Origin: Xanthostigma xanthostigma
Lineage: Eukaryota; Arthropoda; Insecta; Raphidioptera; Raphidiidae
Length of the DNA: 64,000 nucleotides
Direction of reading: 5' to 3'
Assembly (NCBI GenBank): GCA_963575645.1
Contig: OY754467.1
Coordinates: 1,364,001 to 1,428,000 of the forward strand
Below, piece after piece: positions 22,735 through 34,530 of this stretch. The translations under genes and the position numbers were made by a program. The notes below the pieces were generated by a model that saw only the letters and a program-made list of their open reading frames with translations, ran no database searches and was not told the origin of the DNA. Every line of letters begins with the position of its first letter. Position 1 is the first letter of the stretch.

Positions 22735-23364
22735 TATCTATAATATATAAAAGTTGTTTTTAGATATTCTTTAAAAGTATACACTGTGGTAAAAGCTTGA
22801 ATATTTCAAGCTTGTCACGATTAATTGTAAATTTAAATTAAGATTTTTTGAACAGTAACAGGTCATAAAATATTTCAAAGGGTGTTAAGTAGGCAGGCAA
22901 TCTAAGGCAATTAAAAAGTTTGTTTTATGTAGGTACTATAGTATAAAAGTTTTCGGAAATACATTGAAAAGAGGGTTGAAGTTTTCATTTATCAACTGTT
23001 CTAATATTTCATTATGAGTTGACGCACCTCTTTGGGTCAAGAATTAAAGAGAAAAACGATGTAAATTGAATACAGAATTATTATAAAAGAAGAAAATAAT
23101 TTGACCCGGTCCGGCTTCGATCGAATTTGTAGATTACCACCATTTTTTTGTCGACTTACGTTGCAAAATCGAGCTCCACGCAAAACTCTTTTATTTTAAC
23201 GCGGCAATATATAAATAGCCTATGTCCATCCTGAAGGTCCATTCTCAAGTGGTGAAAGAATTTTTCAAATAGGTGCAGTAGTTCCGGAAATTACCTCCTG
23301 CATCCAAACTTACAAACTATAATCACTAGTATTTCGCTTAAATGTATGATTCACAACTGCCAGT
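22735..23364. other. Unassigned sequence
   Basis: GACCCGGTCCGGCTTCGATC near 23102 resembles the Helitron-like CCGG-rich ends elsewhere, but no boundary is clear. Confidence 0.4.
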
Positions 23365-23998
23365 CGTTTAGGTCAAAAATCACTTTTCAAAATTTTACAA
23401 TATCGTTTCGTTTTAAGGTCCCCAGAATCCAAAAAAACATATTTTTGAAAAAACTGTGCGTCTGTTAGTCTGTGAACACGATACTGGTCAAACGGATGAT
23501 CGGATTGAAACCAAATTTTGGGAGGATGCTTGGTATGCAAATATGAAGAGCCCTATTGTTTTTGGGCAAAATCGGCGCATGCGCAGAAGAGATACATGCT
23601 ATAACGGTGTTTTTTATACAATAATGGTATACTTTTCATAACGGCTTCTTATTCAATTTATCTTTTCAAGAAAGTTTCGTTAAACATTTTTTTTCTGAAC
23701 TTTATAGTTACGGAAATATTTTGAAAATAAAAAAAAATCAGCTGTTTTTTTTGTTTTATGGATCTGTCAGAAATAAACTAGTTAAGCATGCTTTGATTAA
23801 TTTTTACATGACGTGGAACATAATATTATGTATAGGCAACGAATAGCAAATGTCATATTGAATACTAGCCAATATCCGCGTCACCTCACGCGATATCAGA
23901 AATTAGTTTTTCTTCATTATACTATATCAAATGTCAACATTTTTGAAGTTGGAATGGTCCGGTCGCCCAATTGGCTGGAATTTTTTTTTAAACATTAA
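23365..23998 (+). repeat. Repeat E copy 2
   Basis: It matches 36436-37000 over about 600 bp from GTTTAGGTCAAAAATCACTT onward, including GATCGGATTGAAACCAAAT and AAGCATGCTTTGATTAATTT. An open frame at 23456-23641 is a chance frame in the repeat. Confidence 0.75.
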
Positions 23999-24755
23999 CT
24001 ATCACCACTAAAATCGAAGCTTATCTTATATACGAAGTCAATTTTCTAATCGTCTGACGAATTATCCGGCACGACCACGGCCGATCAATATTTGCACGCA
24101 GACAGACGAGAAGATTTTCCTTTTCTTCTTTTTTTTCAAACTTAAGAATGAAGTAAAAGTTTTGCTTCTGGTAAGAAAGAACAGAACGTGATTTCCTCAT
24201 CCGGTTTCATGACATCGCTTCGCTGTTTTTTTACACGACGAGTGTTTCTGGTTTTCTGCTCAACGGTTTCGTTCATTATCAGAAAACGATTCATCACATA
24301 AAGGAATCATTTCGACGCGAAACATATCACCGTCGCGTTTGGATGGGAGTAAAAACGTGCAAATGCCGTGACGCTCGAGTCTCGACGCTGTTTAATTCAG
24401 CTAGTGGAATTTCGTTAGATGACAGCGCGAAAATGTGTGTTAGCGCTTGCCGTGTGCATGAGTCGAATTATAACATGGTTTTTGTTGATGGCGACATCTA
24501 ACTGGCATTTTACTATAGAACAGTCTTTTAAGTGGCGCTGCTTGTAACCTAAAGTTGCAATTGGAAAGCTTAAAATTATTGCCAGGCGACCCACGACGGC
24601 TCCTCTTAGCTTTGCGGCCCGGCTTTGCCCGGGTAGGATTTGATTTGGCAGCACAATTTTCTTATTTATCGCATCTTGCTTGGTGCAACTCACGCTCTAG
24701 GATAGTTTTTATTAAATAGTTTGTACAAAATTACGGTGTTTTCTCAAAAAAACTG
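23999..24755. other. Unassigned sequence
   Basis: GCGGCCCGGCTTTGCCCGGG at 24615 resembles the CCGG-rich hairpins of the Helitron families, so Helitron debris is likely. No gene is supported. Confidence 0.4.
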
Positions 24756-24867
24756 TTTTAGTAACATGTAACGACATCTGATAGAATTCGCTCAAAGCTA
24801 TTAGTTCGGAAGCAAATCTGGTATAATTTGCTCAAAGCTGTTGTGAAACCGGGACGAGCCCCGCTGG
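24756..24867 (+). mobile_element. Helitron C 3' end
   Basis: CTCAAAGCTATTAGTTCGGA is followed by GAAACCGGGACGAGCCCCG and CTGG|T, which fits the CTRR rule for Helitron 3' ends. The inverse of the same segment is at 28188-28330. Confidence 0.6.
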
Positions 24868-24895
24868 TTTATTAATAATCTCTTAAGATGTTTAA

Positions 24896-24935
24896 GGTCC
24901 TGAAGAGGACGAGAAATATTGCCGAAACGTTGACC
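24896..24935 (+). ncRNA. Candidate hammerhead ribozyme of Penelope-like type
   Basis: GGTC (24896-24899), CTGAAGA (24900-24906), GAAACGTT (24924-24931) and GACC (24932-24935) fall in the order and spacing of a hammerhead. GGTC/GACC pairs as stem I, CTGANGA and GAA are the conserved core, and ACGT gives the very short stem III known from Penelope-like elements. Cleavage would be expected after T24931. Stem II has only two clear pairs (GG/CC), so activity is uncertain. Confidence 0.5.
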
Positions 24936-24998
24936 AATAAATAATGTTCTAGTGAATAAAAATTGTAATATTTTAGCCTTGTATCCCGAATAATTTTA

Positions 24999-25608
24999 TC
25001 TATAGATACTAATATATAAAGCTGAAGAGTTTGTTTGTTTGTTTGAACGCGCTAATCTCAGGAACTACTGGTTCAAATTGAAAAAAACATTTTTTGTTGG
25101 ATAGCCCATTTATCGAGGAAGGCTATAGGCTTAATAAAATCAGGCTACGACCATTAGGAGCGGAGCATTAATGAAAAATGTATCTCAAAAATAAGCTTCT
25201 ATTCAGGTGAAATGCACTAACTAAATATACTCATATTAGCGTTGTCATAATATAGCGCCGGCTAGCTCAATCGGAAGAGCACACGATTGTCAATATCAGG
25301 GTCGTGGGTTCGAGCTCTACGTTGGGCGAATACATTTTTATTTTTTTTTTATTTTCTACATTGCTTTCTTCTAAGGCTTACATTTAAATTTATTTTAATT
25401 TTATTTAATTAATTAAAAAAAAAATTATTAGTTAAAAAAAGTATAAATACTGCTTTTTATCGACAAAAACTTTTGAACGGTAACTCCGATCATCATGAAA
25501 TTTGGACACGACATTCATCTTGGTAAACTAAGATGAATGTGTGTACTCATGTTCCTCCCTTCCCCATTCGTTCTTTTACACCCGGGTGTAACCGGACGGG
25601 ACCGCTAT
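24999..25608 (+). mobile_element. Helitron B copy with tRNA-Lys-like insert
   Basis: It starts A|TCTATAGATACTAATATAT and ends with CCCGGGTGTAACCGGACGGG, ACCG and CTAT in place of CTAG. The terminal hairpin is recognisable. The 5' part reads GCTGAAGAGTTTGTTTGTTTG. A tRNA-like sequence lies in the middle. Confidence 0.82.
25255..25329 (+). pseudogene. tRNA-Lys-derived sequence inside Helitron B
   Basis: It aligns closely with metazoan tRNA-Lys(CTT): CCGGCTAGCTCAATCGG, AGAGCA, CAGGGTCGTGGGTTCGAG and GTTGGGCGA. The anticodon arm is altered: the loop reads TTGTCAA (GTC) and the stem no longer pairs. It is not a working tRNA. The same altered arm in the 55.9-kb copy shows that the change predates the copying of this Helitron. 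Confidence 0.8.
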
Positions 25609-26404
25609 CATTAATAAAATCGAACATTAATGATTTCAAATCGTTTCATTTTTTCACGACTGTAAATGTCTTTCGATATAATTTCGATGCGTCAAGTTGT
25701 TAACAGTATAAAGAAAAAGTGATTAAAAACATATCGTTTTTTCTTAAAAAGCATTAAAAATGCAGTTGTATGATTCAACCGTATTGTTTCGTGACGGTTT
25801 CGATTCTTGTGAGTTCTATGTCAGTTAACAATGCGAATTGGAAGAAATACTCGCTCGCGTTCACTTCGCGGGAAGCTGAGGGAAAAAAAACGAAAAGCAA
25901 ACCTTTCCCGTACTGTGTGCAGTATACTAGAGCCGATCAAATGATGAATCACAAAGAAATATGTTGTACTTCGTTTAAGGAAAGCATGTGAGCTTTATCC
26001 TCATAAGCTCATAGAGGAAGTGACACTTCTTTCAAAATCATTTACTAAAGCTTAAATGATGACGTAGTTGGTGTCACGCATGCGCTGACACTCAACGAAA
26101 TACATACATACTAATAAACTAGTGAAAAAATTTAAGGGATCAAAAAAAAAAGTTTAAATTTTTTTAGGTTTTTCAAGTGGCTGTATTTCCCTTAAAAATT
26201 GTCGTACTGGAATTTTAAAAAAAGGATTTCAAAGCTCGAAGTTTCTAGTTTTGAGATCGTATGATGAAAATTTTTTTCAAGCAACGTGCAATCCTAAACA
26301 ATACCGAATAAAAATCAATCTAAACCTACATAAAAATAATTTTCCTACAGTGTTTTCAATTAAATATTTATTATATTTTATTAATTACAGTAGTTATTGA
26401 TTTA
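25609..26404. other. Unassigned sequence
   Basis: A 73-codon frame at 25770-25991 resembles no known protein. No element end is clear. Confidence 0.4.
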
Positions 26405-26587
26405 AAAGAAATTTATTACTTAAAAAAAGTGTAAATACTGCTTTTATCGACAAAAACTTTTGAACGGTAACCGTGAAATTTGGATACAACATTAATCTCC
26501 GTAAACTAAAATGAATGTGCGTACTCATGTCCCTCCCTTTCCCAATTGATTATTTTGCACCCGGGTGAAACCGGGCGGGACCGCTAG
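26405..26587 (+). mobile_element. Helitron B 3' end fragment
   Basis: It matches the last 180 bp of the 25.0-kb copy and ends CCCGGGTGAAACCGGGCGGG, ACCG and CTAG|T, the cleanest 3' end of this family in the window. Confidence 0.8.
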
Positions 26588-28187
26588 TAAACAATAAACG
26601 TACATGTATGTAAATGTGTATTTGCATACAATACATAAATTATTTAAACTTTTACTATTGTATACCTAGTACTTTGACAGTTAAACAAAATTATAAAATC
26701 CGCAAAACTATTTAATAAATCAATCTTGCCACATACGTTATATATGTGTAAATGTGTACATGTATCGCCCAAGGTTACTCTCATATTTCCCGTTTAATGT
26801 CACAGAAAATTTCAAATAGATATGTCGCGAAAGAAATTTCACTTTAAAAACGACAGCTCCAAACTCTGTCAGTTGCGACGCAAGCGCTAAGCACAAGTTC
26901 GCGACGCTTCGCGGTGGAAAGTTTGGGGATCGCTGCGTTATACTATACAGCGTTGTGTACCTATGTATGCGACTGTATTTCTAGCAAGTCTGGTTCGTTT
27001 CCGAAAAATAAAATAAAATCAACGAAGACGGCCCACCGTCTCGTGTCTCGGAATAAACTCTATGTTAGTGGAGCGCCTGGAACGAGTTGATTCAGGCCAC
27101 AGACGCAGAACCCCGCTAGCCGATATGTTGCATTATCCTTGCCGGTTTTTGTTGGTGCATTAAGGACGTAGTCTGGTGTTCGGGTTTTGAAAAAAACGAA
27201 TTTATTTTTTTTACATTTTTAGTAAGTATGATATATTGAGAAAATACTATAAAAATTTTAGACCGAAATATTAAATATTTACAAAGCTATAGCATATAGT
27301 CGAGAGCAGCAACGGTCTTACGGTAAGATTCTTACCTGCTCTTATCTCTCAATTGTTATCACGTTACCCTTATAATCTCGCAGAGTAGGGCAAACAAATT
27401 AGCAGAAAATGATGCTTTTGAAGAAACGAAAGGTTTACTATACACCAGGCATAGCTGATTAGTGTAAATATTCATTTTTATTTTTTTGTAAGAAATCTGA
27501 AATTAAAACTTTAAACGCGTTTTTCTCAAAACTACGTTTATCTAAGCGGCGCGGGTGATTGAAACAATTGTATACAACCGATTGCTTTCAGTTTTGTACA
27601 GGGTATTCTACACAACAATAGCTCCGTCCGGTACTAGAATCACTTAATTATAAAAATTATTTCTATTTTTTTTAACCGATTTTCAACGAAAAAATCACGA
27701 TTTTCTCGTTTTTTTTTCTAAAACCCGGCATTTTGTTATTTATTAATAAAAATGTTTATTTCTAGTACGGGATAGAGTCACAAGCCTACGAAACAATAAC
27801 CAATTTAATTTTTATAATTCAGTTGACTCCAAGTGACGTTATCACCCGCGCAACCCACCTACCTCCATTTAAAGTTGTCTACTTTAGGTTAAAAAAAACA
27901 ATTATAAAATGGCGTAAAATTAAGCAAAAAAAATTTTTTTTCTTAGTTTACGATGTCAGTAAAAACATGTAACAAAATTGAAAACATCGTACATTATTTT
28001 GATATTAAAAAAAAATTCTGAAATAACGGTTGAAAACGAGCCTGAACATAGGATTACGTCCTTAAAATCTCGAAAAAAATATTCCACATTATACCGACAT
28101 CCAAACCGAATAATACATTATACAGTGCGTCCAAAAAGTCTGAAATCACCCGAATTAAAATCGACTTGAGTGGAGTGTAGAAAAAAA
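26588..28187. other. Unassigned sequence
   Basis: About 1.6 kb without a supported gene. 28120-28160 (AGTGCGTCCAAAAAGTCTG) is a short dispersed repeat shared with 21755. 26795-26850 shares CAGAAAATTT..TCGC..TTTCACTT with 57150-57200, another old repeat. Confidence 0.4.
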
Positions 28188-28330
28188 CTAGCGGTTCGTC
28201 TCGGTTTCACCCGGGTGCGATAGATATATTTCGTTTACGGCGCGTCGTCTGAACTAAGCTTTGGACAAATTCTACCAGATTTGCTTCTGAACTAATAGCT
28301 TTGAGAGAATTCTATCAGGTGTCGCTGCAT
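28188..28330 (-). mobile_element. Helitron C 3' end, inverted copy
   Basis: On the minus strand it runs from CCTGATAGAATTCTCTCAAA to a CCCGGGTGAAACCGAG hairpin region and CTAG|T. It is the inverse counterpart of 24756-24867. Confidence 0.6.
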
Positions 28331-28875
28331 GTTACTCAAATATACCTATATAGGTATATTACAACACAATCTGCGCAAAAATTTTCCATTTTTATCTCCT
28401 TGAAATTGAAAAAAAAACGAGTGTGCTTTAGATCACACGAAAGAAGTAAAACTTCTTTAGCTCCATATTTCATATTCAGAGTATGTGTCACTTCCTGCCA
28501 TAATTTGTTATTATTCACCCGAAAATTCACAAAATATGAACTTTAAAATTAATTTACAATTTTATTCACTCTCTGCAAGTTAAGTAGGTTTAAAAAACTT
28601 TTTTCTGTCACCCGATAGCGCCACTGGCAAGTATTACTATTGTTAGTACTGCTTATCTTTTCGGCCACTCGATGGCGCCACTAGCCAGTGAAGTATTTGT
28701 CATCCAAATCACCGTTCGCGTCAACTTCCGTTCGCCTCGCCCGATCACTCTTTTCGTAAACGCTCTCGTCACGCATTTACCAGCTTACTCCCCAAGTCAA
28801 GCGTGCGTGAAGAAGTTTTACTTAAAAAAATAGAATATCTAGATGCTACACTTAATATGTTATGTAATATTGATA
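28331..28875. other. Unassigned sequence
   Basis: Two related phrases with GGCGCCACTGGC/GGCGCCACTAGCCAGTG occur near 28617 and 28673, a short degenerate duplication. No gene is supported. Confidence 0.4.
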
Positions 28876-29103
28876 ACGTCACAGCAATGCTGCATGATGC
28901 CATCTGACGGCTTAGCTCAACGCTTTTGCTACTTGCGCCTCTATATGACAATTTTAGTAAAATATTTCTTCGATCTGTCATCTGAGCTTCATATTGTAAT
29001 ACAACAAAAAGAAGAACGTTATACGCAGTGTGCAAAATTAGAAACGAATTGAATAACTTTATTTAAAAAATAATTTTGTAAAGTGATAATTATTATACAC
29101 TAG
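28876..29103 (+). mobile_element. Helitron A copy 4, 5'-truncated and lacking the hairpin
   Basis: Only the 3' 228 bp is present. The sequence passes directly from ATTATTATA to CACTAG|T. The GTGCGAATAATTCGCAC hairpin and its flanks (about 25 bp) are precisely missing, although CTAG is kept. Confidence 0.85.
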
Positions 29104-29582
29104 TAAATAATGTATTTCTTTTAACTCGAATAATTTTAATATCTTTGCAAATGAGAGGTATTTGGAAAGACACAATTTGTAAGCAGGTAGGTATAAAAAG
29201 TAAAAATATTCAAATCGCCTAGATACGATTATAAAGTAAAAAAAAAACATAATATAAACACATAACAAGAAAAAGGAAAACAAAATTCCAAGTTTGAATT
29301 CTAACTGTGAACTTTGATGTATACCTTTAGTTATATAACAGGCTTGTAGGTGCTGCTGAGTTGTTCTATCCGTCAAAGTTCGCCCAAACTTTTTGTAGGT
29401 ACACCGTTCCGAGTTAAGAAACATCAGCTTCAAACAACTGTATCAAGTTAGCTGCGAATGAAACTGACCAAACAAGAAACACATCGTGATCACTGACGGG
29501 ACAAAATAACACAAACGCTCGGTTGCAGAAAGCTTTGTCAGAAAATTCTGATTTGACAATAACTTTAGATTTTGAACATACA
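29104..29582. other. Unassigned sequence
   Basis: No gene or element is recognised. Confidence 0.4.
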
Positions 29583-30281
29583 TATTTCTCCATATGAAAA
29601 AGCATATCGTCGTTGGTTCTGTAATAGCTCTTATGTGCATTATTGGCAGATTTTACGTTTTTTAAATGAAAAGATTCAGAAAACGGAGCTCTATACACTA
29701 TAGTAATACCTCAAAATTAATTTTACAGTAACCAACAAGTAACTCTTATGTGAAAAGTTGTATCAAATAATTCCTCCCATGTGCCAATAAATCCGAAATT
29801 AACGTTAAATATTTTTTAAGAAAATACTTCGTCTTAATTAAACACGTATAGAAAAGAAAAGATAAGTATTTCTCCATATGAAAAAGCATATCGTCGTTGG
29901 TTCTGTAATAGCTCTTATGTGCATAATTGGCAGATTTTACGTTTTTTAAATGAAAAGATTCAGAAAACGGAGCTCTATACACTAGTAATACCTCCAAATT
30001 AATTTTACAGTAACCAAAAAGGGGAAGTAACTCTTATGTGAAAAGTTGTATGAAATAATTCCTCCCATGTGCCAATAAATCCGAAATTAACGTTAAACAT
30101 TTTTTTAAGAAAATACTTCGTCTTAATTAAACACGTAAAGTAAAGATAAGTATGAATTAGTAATATACCTCTGAAATTGCTAGTTCTTACCATCCTGCAT
30201 TGCTGAAATAACCTCTTTATGGCTTTTCCTGCAAATTTTACTTTTTGCACATAAGAGGTATTACAGAACCAACGACGATAT
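29583..30281. mobile_element. MITE H, tandemly duplicated copy
   Basis: The left terminal repeat ATATCGTCGTTGGTTCTGTA occurs at 29604 and again at 29887. The matching right end (CCAACGACGATAT) occurs once, ending at 30281. The 20 bases before each left end (ATTTCTCCATATGAAAAAGC) are also the same, so host flank and element were duplicated together with a period of about 283 bp. Confidence 0.85.
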
Positions 30282-30769
30282 TAGTTTTAACAAGGCGAAC
30301 TCTTTTTTCAAAAATTTTTCAATTTAGAAAAAAAAAACCAGAAATCTGTGAGACAACTTTAATTATTGAATGCTGTCAATAGCTAACGTATAACAATAAA
30401 TAAAATGTTTTCAGTCAGTCGATTGTTTTTCAAGCATAGAATAACAATTAAAATGCATTCCACATGAGCAATTGTTTTAACACATTTTAAGTGGCTGTGT
30501 GTGTGTGCCGCTACAGTGCTACTTACAAAACAAAAGTTAACAAGTTACCAACAAAAACAATTCATTCTACTTTGCCCAAACTTCGAAACAAATAAGAAAC
30601 AAAAGTATAACGCCGCAACCAACAGAATTTATTAGGTATAAATGGAACGGTATAGTTAATTTCAAAAAAAAAAAAACTCAATGAAATTTATACCGCGAGT
30701 AAATAAATAACAATTTGGTTAACGCTTGTTTCTCAAATAACAGCTTTTAATAACATTTTTAATTTGGGG
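30282..30769. other. Unassigned AT-rich sequence
   Basis: No gene. A (GT)n microsatellite of about six units lies near 30495. Confidence 0.4.
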
Positions 30770-31500
30770 AATTATAAAACGGTCGAATAAAAAAAAATTG
30801 GTGACTGATGATGAGATACTGTTTTAATAACTTGAGATATTAAAATAATAGTTGGGTGACTAAATTACTAAGTGAGCGACTAGAATGCCTTCGGTAATTT
30901 TGAAGCAGATATCTTCTTTTGTTTTTACTTTTTATTTTTTTTTCACTTTGAGACTACAACTTAAAACTCACATTTTCATGAAGATTGAAAACCACCGCTT
31001 TTTTTGATAAAGGGGTATGCAAATTGTCTCGCAGTGAAACGCGATGGGGCAAAGGTGGAGTTTTTAAAAAAATAATTCCGGGGTGAACGATAAACGGGTA
31101 TGCGAATTGTAATTCCGGGGTGAACGATAAAGGGGTATGCGAATTGTCTCGCAGTAAAACGGGAATTAGGGGCAAATGTGGAGTTTTTAAAAAAACAATT
31201 CCGGGGTGAACGATAACGGGGTATGCGAATTAAAGAGTTAATTGTTTGAATAGAACTGCGTTTTCTAAAAAATATATATTTAATTGACTGTCAATTAAAT
31301 ATACATTTTTTAGAAAACGCAGTTCTATTCAAACAATTAACTATTAACAACTTAGTAATTTAGTCGCTCACTTAGTAATTTAGTCACCCAACTATTATTT
31401 TCTTGTCACACGCAGTCAGTCGCTCACTTAGTAATACCCAAAATTGATTATTTTTGTCACCCAAAATTATAATTTACAGTCACTCGTTTAAATTTTCACA
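30770..31500. mobile_element. Repeat G copy 2 with internal expansion
   Basis: It matches 13216-13730 but is longer. The segment ATTCCGGGGTGAACGATAA / GGGGTATGCGAATT is present three times (near 31074, 31111 and 31198) against one related site in copy 1. The central palindrome around TTGACTGTCAATTAAAT is kept. Confidence 0.7.
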
Positions 31501-31654
31501 GACTTAAATTATATGTTCGATTGTATTTTTTTTGTACCTATGCCTGTCCGCCGATATCCTCGCTTAATGTGACCCTTTTTTGAAGGATGTTAACTTTTTT
31601 TTGAAGATAATTGTTTGGTATCCATTGTACAGTAAATAAAAAAGTAATACAAAA

Positions 31655-32306
31655 AAAATTGGTTGTCTGTAAAGTCGGTTTACGGACGATAGTTTTACGT
31701 GATAACGTATTCCGTAATACATAACCTAAACCTCCCAAAATTTGGTTTCAATCCGCTTATCCTTGGTGTCGGAATGATAAGAAATGTCAAAAGTGACGTT
31801 TGCAACTGTCAAAGTATTATGTTCTAATAATAATTAGTTATTCCAATACTTAACTTAGAAGGCGTTGCATTTCACAAAATACTAATGTCAAAAAATTGAA
31901 TTAAACATTAGAAATGCAGCCGTTTTCATGTTAAGACAAGACATACGTTATTTTCTAATTTCCATGTACGGCAAACAAAGACAACCGACCGCGTCGCGCC
32001 ATGCATTAGACAACATTGCATTTATACAGCTATTTTTCTATATAAATTTGTATAAAAAAACTGTTTAGGCAAATTCTGTTATACGAAATCTATGTAAAAT
32101 GTTCTCTTTCGTTTAAGACTGGTTTCAAACCGATCTGATTTAAATTGAGCGAGAAATTAGCAAAAAGCACGCACAGGGTCAGGCGGAACGTTACGCGTTA
32201 GGAACGTTACGTTAGGAACGTTACACTTTTTCGTACATGCAGCCGGTGTTTTATCAATTTATAAGACTGGTGATTCATCAATTTATAAGACGTTATCACG
32301 TCAATA
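31655..32306 (+). repeat. Repeat D copy 3 with an E fragment inside
   Basis: The left and right ends are as in the other D copies. Positions 31731-31765 (CCCAAAATTTGGTTTCAATC) match repeat E in inverse orientation, so the middle is composite. Confidence 0.7.
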
Positions 32307-32723
32307 AAAATAAAAAAAAATTAAAAGATGCGTAATGATTAAAGTGTGTATTTCTGCTTTTTTGAAAAAAAAATATAGATACACCCAATAAATTAATTCA
32401 AATAAATAGAAAAAATATTTCATTAAAACAAATTTTTCAAAGAACTTTCAGCGTAAATGAAATCATATAAAATTTAATAGGGTGAAGCGAGTCCATTCTA
32501 ATGGAAAAATCAACAGCGGCATTTCATTATACAGAAAAGTTTTTTATAAAATTGAACTTAATTATAAGCAATTCACACTTCACTGCAACTTCATGACTGT
32601 CTCCAGAATCTTGCCGTGCTTTTAAGGTACTGCTAATATAATATTACAATTTGTTCCATTCATTTCTCAATTTATTATTACAGGTACGTTAGTACGTTAC
32701 ACAGTACAAACTGTTCAAAAAAT
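32307..32723. other. Unassigned AT-rich sequence
   Basis: No gene or repeat end is recognised. Confidence 0.4.
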
Positions 32724-33164
32724 AATTGTGACCTGTGCGAATTATTCGCACTAAATAAGTATAATAATTATCATTTTACAAAATTATTTTTTAAATATGA
32801 TTGCAGGTATTCAATTCGTTTCTAATTTTGCACACTGCTTATAACGTTCTTCTTTTTGTTGTATTACAATATGAAGCTCAGATGACAGATCGAAGAAATA
32901 TTTTACTAAAATTGTCATATAGAAGCGCAAGTAGCAAAAGCGTTGAGCTAAGCCGTCAGATGGCATCATGCAGCATTGCTGTGACGTTGTTCAGCGTTGC
33001 GCCGTCAGACGGCAGACGTTGTTCAGCGTTGCTAATAATTAATTAATTTACAAAAACAAAAGCAATAATAAATTTTTTAGTTGTCGATGTCAGTAGAGCA
33101 AGCAATTATCTGTAAAATGATATATAATTTATGTGGAGAAATTGTGTGGTTTTTTCTAAAAAGT
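32724..33164 (-). mobile_element. Helitron A copy 5
   Basis: On the minus strand the 3' hairpin GTGCGAATAATTCGCAC is intact but CTAG has changed to AATT. The 5' end is lost after TTTTAGAAAAAACCACAC. One internal repeat block is deleted. Confidence 0.85.
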
Positions 33165-33836
33165 ATATTGATTATACTTGACCGAGATAAAAATTCCTGT
33201 GGACTTAACACTACGATATACAAAATGTTATTTGTACGTGCTCATATACTACAAGAATGACGTCACAGTAGGTAAACAAGGCGGATCGTGTTTTTGCGCC
33301 AGCTTAAAATTTTAACTGCGCTATTTAATTCTATAAAACGATTACATTTTAATGAAATAAAAATTCCTGTCTGTTTTAAGACAGTTTAAAAATAGTCTGT
33401 TCTAATTCTTGGAAAATGAAAGTAATTTTGTACAATTTTATTTAAATACATTTATATCTATATCGATGCATAATATATACTAAAAATAAGAAGGTAAAAA
33501 GAAAATTCGAAGAGAAAAACACAGATTATGCGCGTGGAAACCGTATTTATGCAAATATTCAAATCGAATTTTACATGTGTTTCCCTGGAGTTTTCCTTAT
33601 GCATGTAAGTGTTAGGTCTATAGAGGAGAGAGGGTGGAGGGGAGGGAGGAGGAGACATAAGGTGGGACCTAACGCCGCATCTTGCGGTACTCCCATGCGA
33701 GTCTGTATGCGTGTCGCCGCTTTGCCACGATTGAAAACTCGTTTCCTTAAAAGGTCTCTGCAATACCCACATTTAGTCGGGAGCCGAACAAGTAAGTATG
33801 TTTATACTCGTATACATTATCTTTAAGTGATATATA
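33165..33836. other. Unassigned sequence
   Basis: A purine-rich run (GGAGAGAGGGTGGAGGGGAGG) lies near 33625. Overlapping frames on both strands at 33458-33826 show no recognisable domain. Confidence 0.4.
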
Positions 33837-34390
33837 CAGTATGTAAACGCGTAAGGTGCACATAGGGAAATTAGCATTGGAAAAAAATACTTGGATCAGA
33901 CTGCATTAATTGTTATTTCTATTGAATTATCGTGGTAATCTTGAGGATTTCTATTTTATTTTTATTTTACTTGGCTTTTTTAATAATAAAAAGCTCTTAA
34001 AAATCATTATTTTAATTTTTTTGTACAAAATAAAACAAAAAAATAACTCCATCTGTTTGGAAACATTTCATTCAAAAATTGTCTGACTGGTATGACGTAT
34101 GCGCGTTGGTAAGTCAGTGACCCAATGTCTTTAGGTTCAAAACGAATAGGCGGAATATTTGATCTCGCACCATATTTAAGTATTTTTGGGAATTTAATGT
34201 CCCATTAATAAAAAAAGTCCGATTATGTTGTAATCATTTGAATATTTTCTTCGGTAGTATACACATTCATTTTGCAAAAGAATATTATCTGTCAAATTGA
34301 AAAACAAGATTTCAAGGCTCACTCTGATCCAGTCATTTTTTCCCAATGTTAATTTCCCTATGTGCACCTTACGTGTTTAAATACCTACTG
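33837..34390. mobile_element. Tc1-like TA-flanked element L, copy 1
   Basis: Inverted repeats of about 63 bp start CAGTATGTAAACGCGTAAGG. They share GTGCACATAGGGAAATTA and GGATCAGA with the right end. TA flanks at 33835 and 34391. CAGT ends and TA duplications fit Tc1/mariner. The 554-bp body has no transposase. Confidence 0.85.
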
Positions 34391-34398
34391 TATATTTA

Positions 34399-34530
34399 CA
34401 GGCTGTATCACAAGAAAGCCGAACATAGGGAAAACTCCATTGTGTAAATTAGTTAGGATCAACGATAACTTTGGCCATAATATATGAGAATGGGTAACCA
34501 TGGTAACGCTGACTATTATTTAATAACAAT
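34399..34530 (+). mobile_element. Repeat M copy 1, end of a TA-flanked element
   Basis: It begins TA|CAGGCTGTATCACAAGAAA and shares about 130 bp with 62391-62520, including CATAGGGAAAA and TTACCATGG-type words. The CATAGGGAAA phrase also occurs in element L ends, so the two families are probably related. Confidence 0.6.

Noticed and set aside
25255-25329. Functional tRNA-Asp from the GTC anticodon
   Set aside because: The backbone is tRNA-Lys, the anticodon stem does not pair, and it lies within a Helitron.
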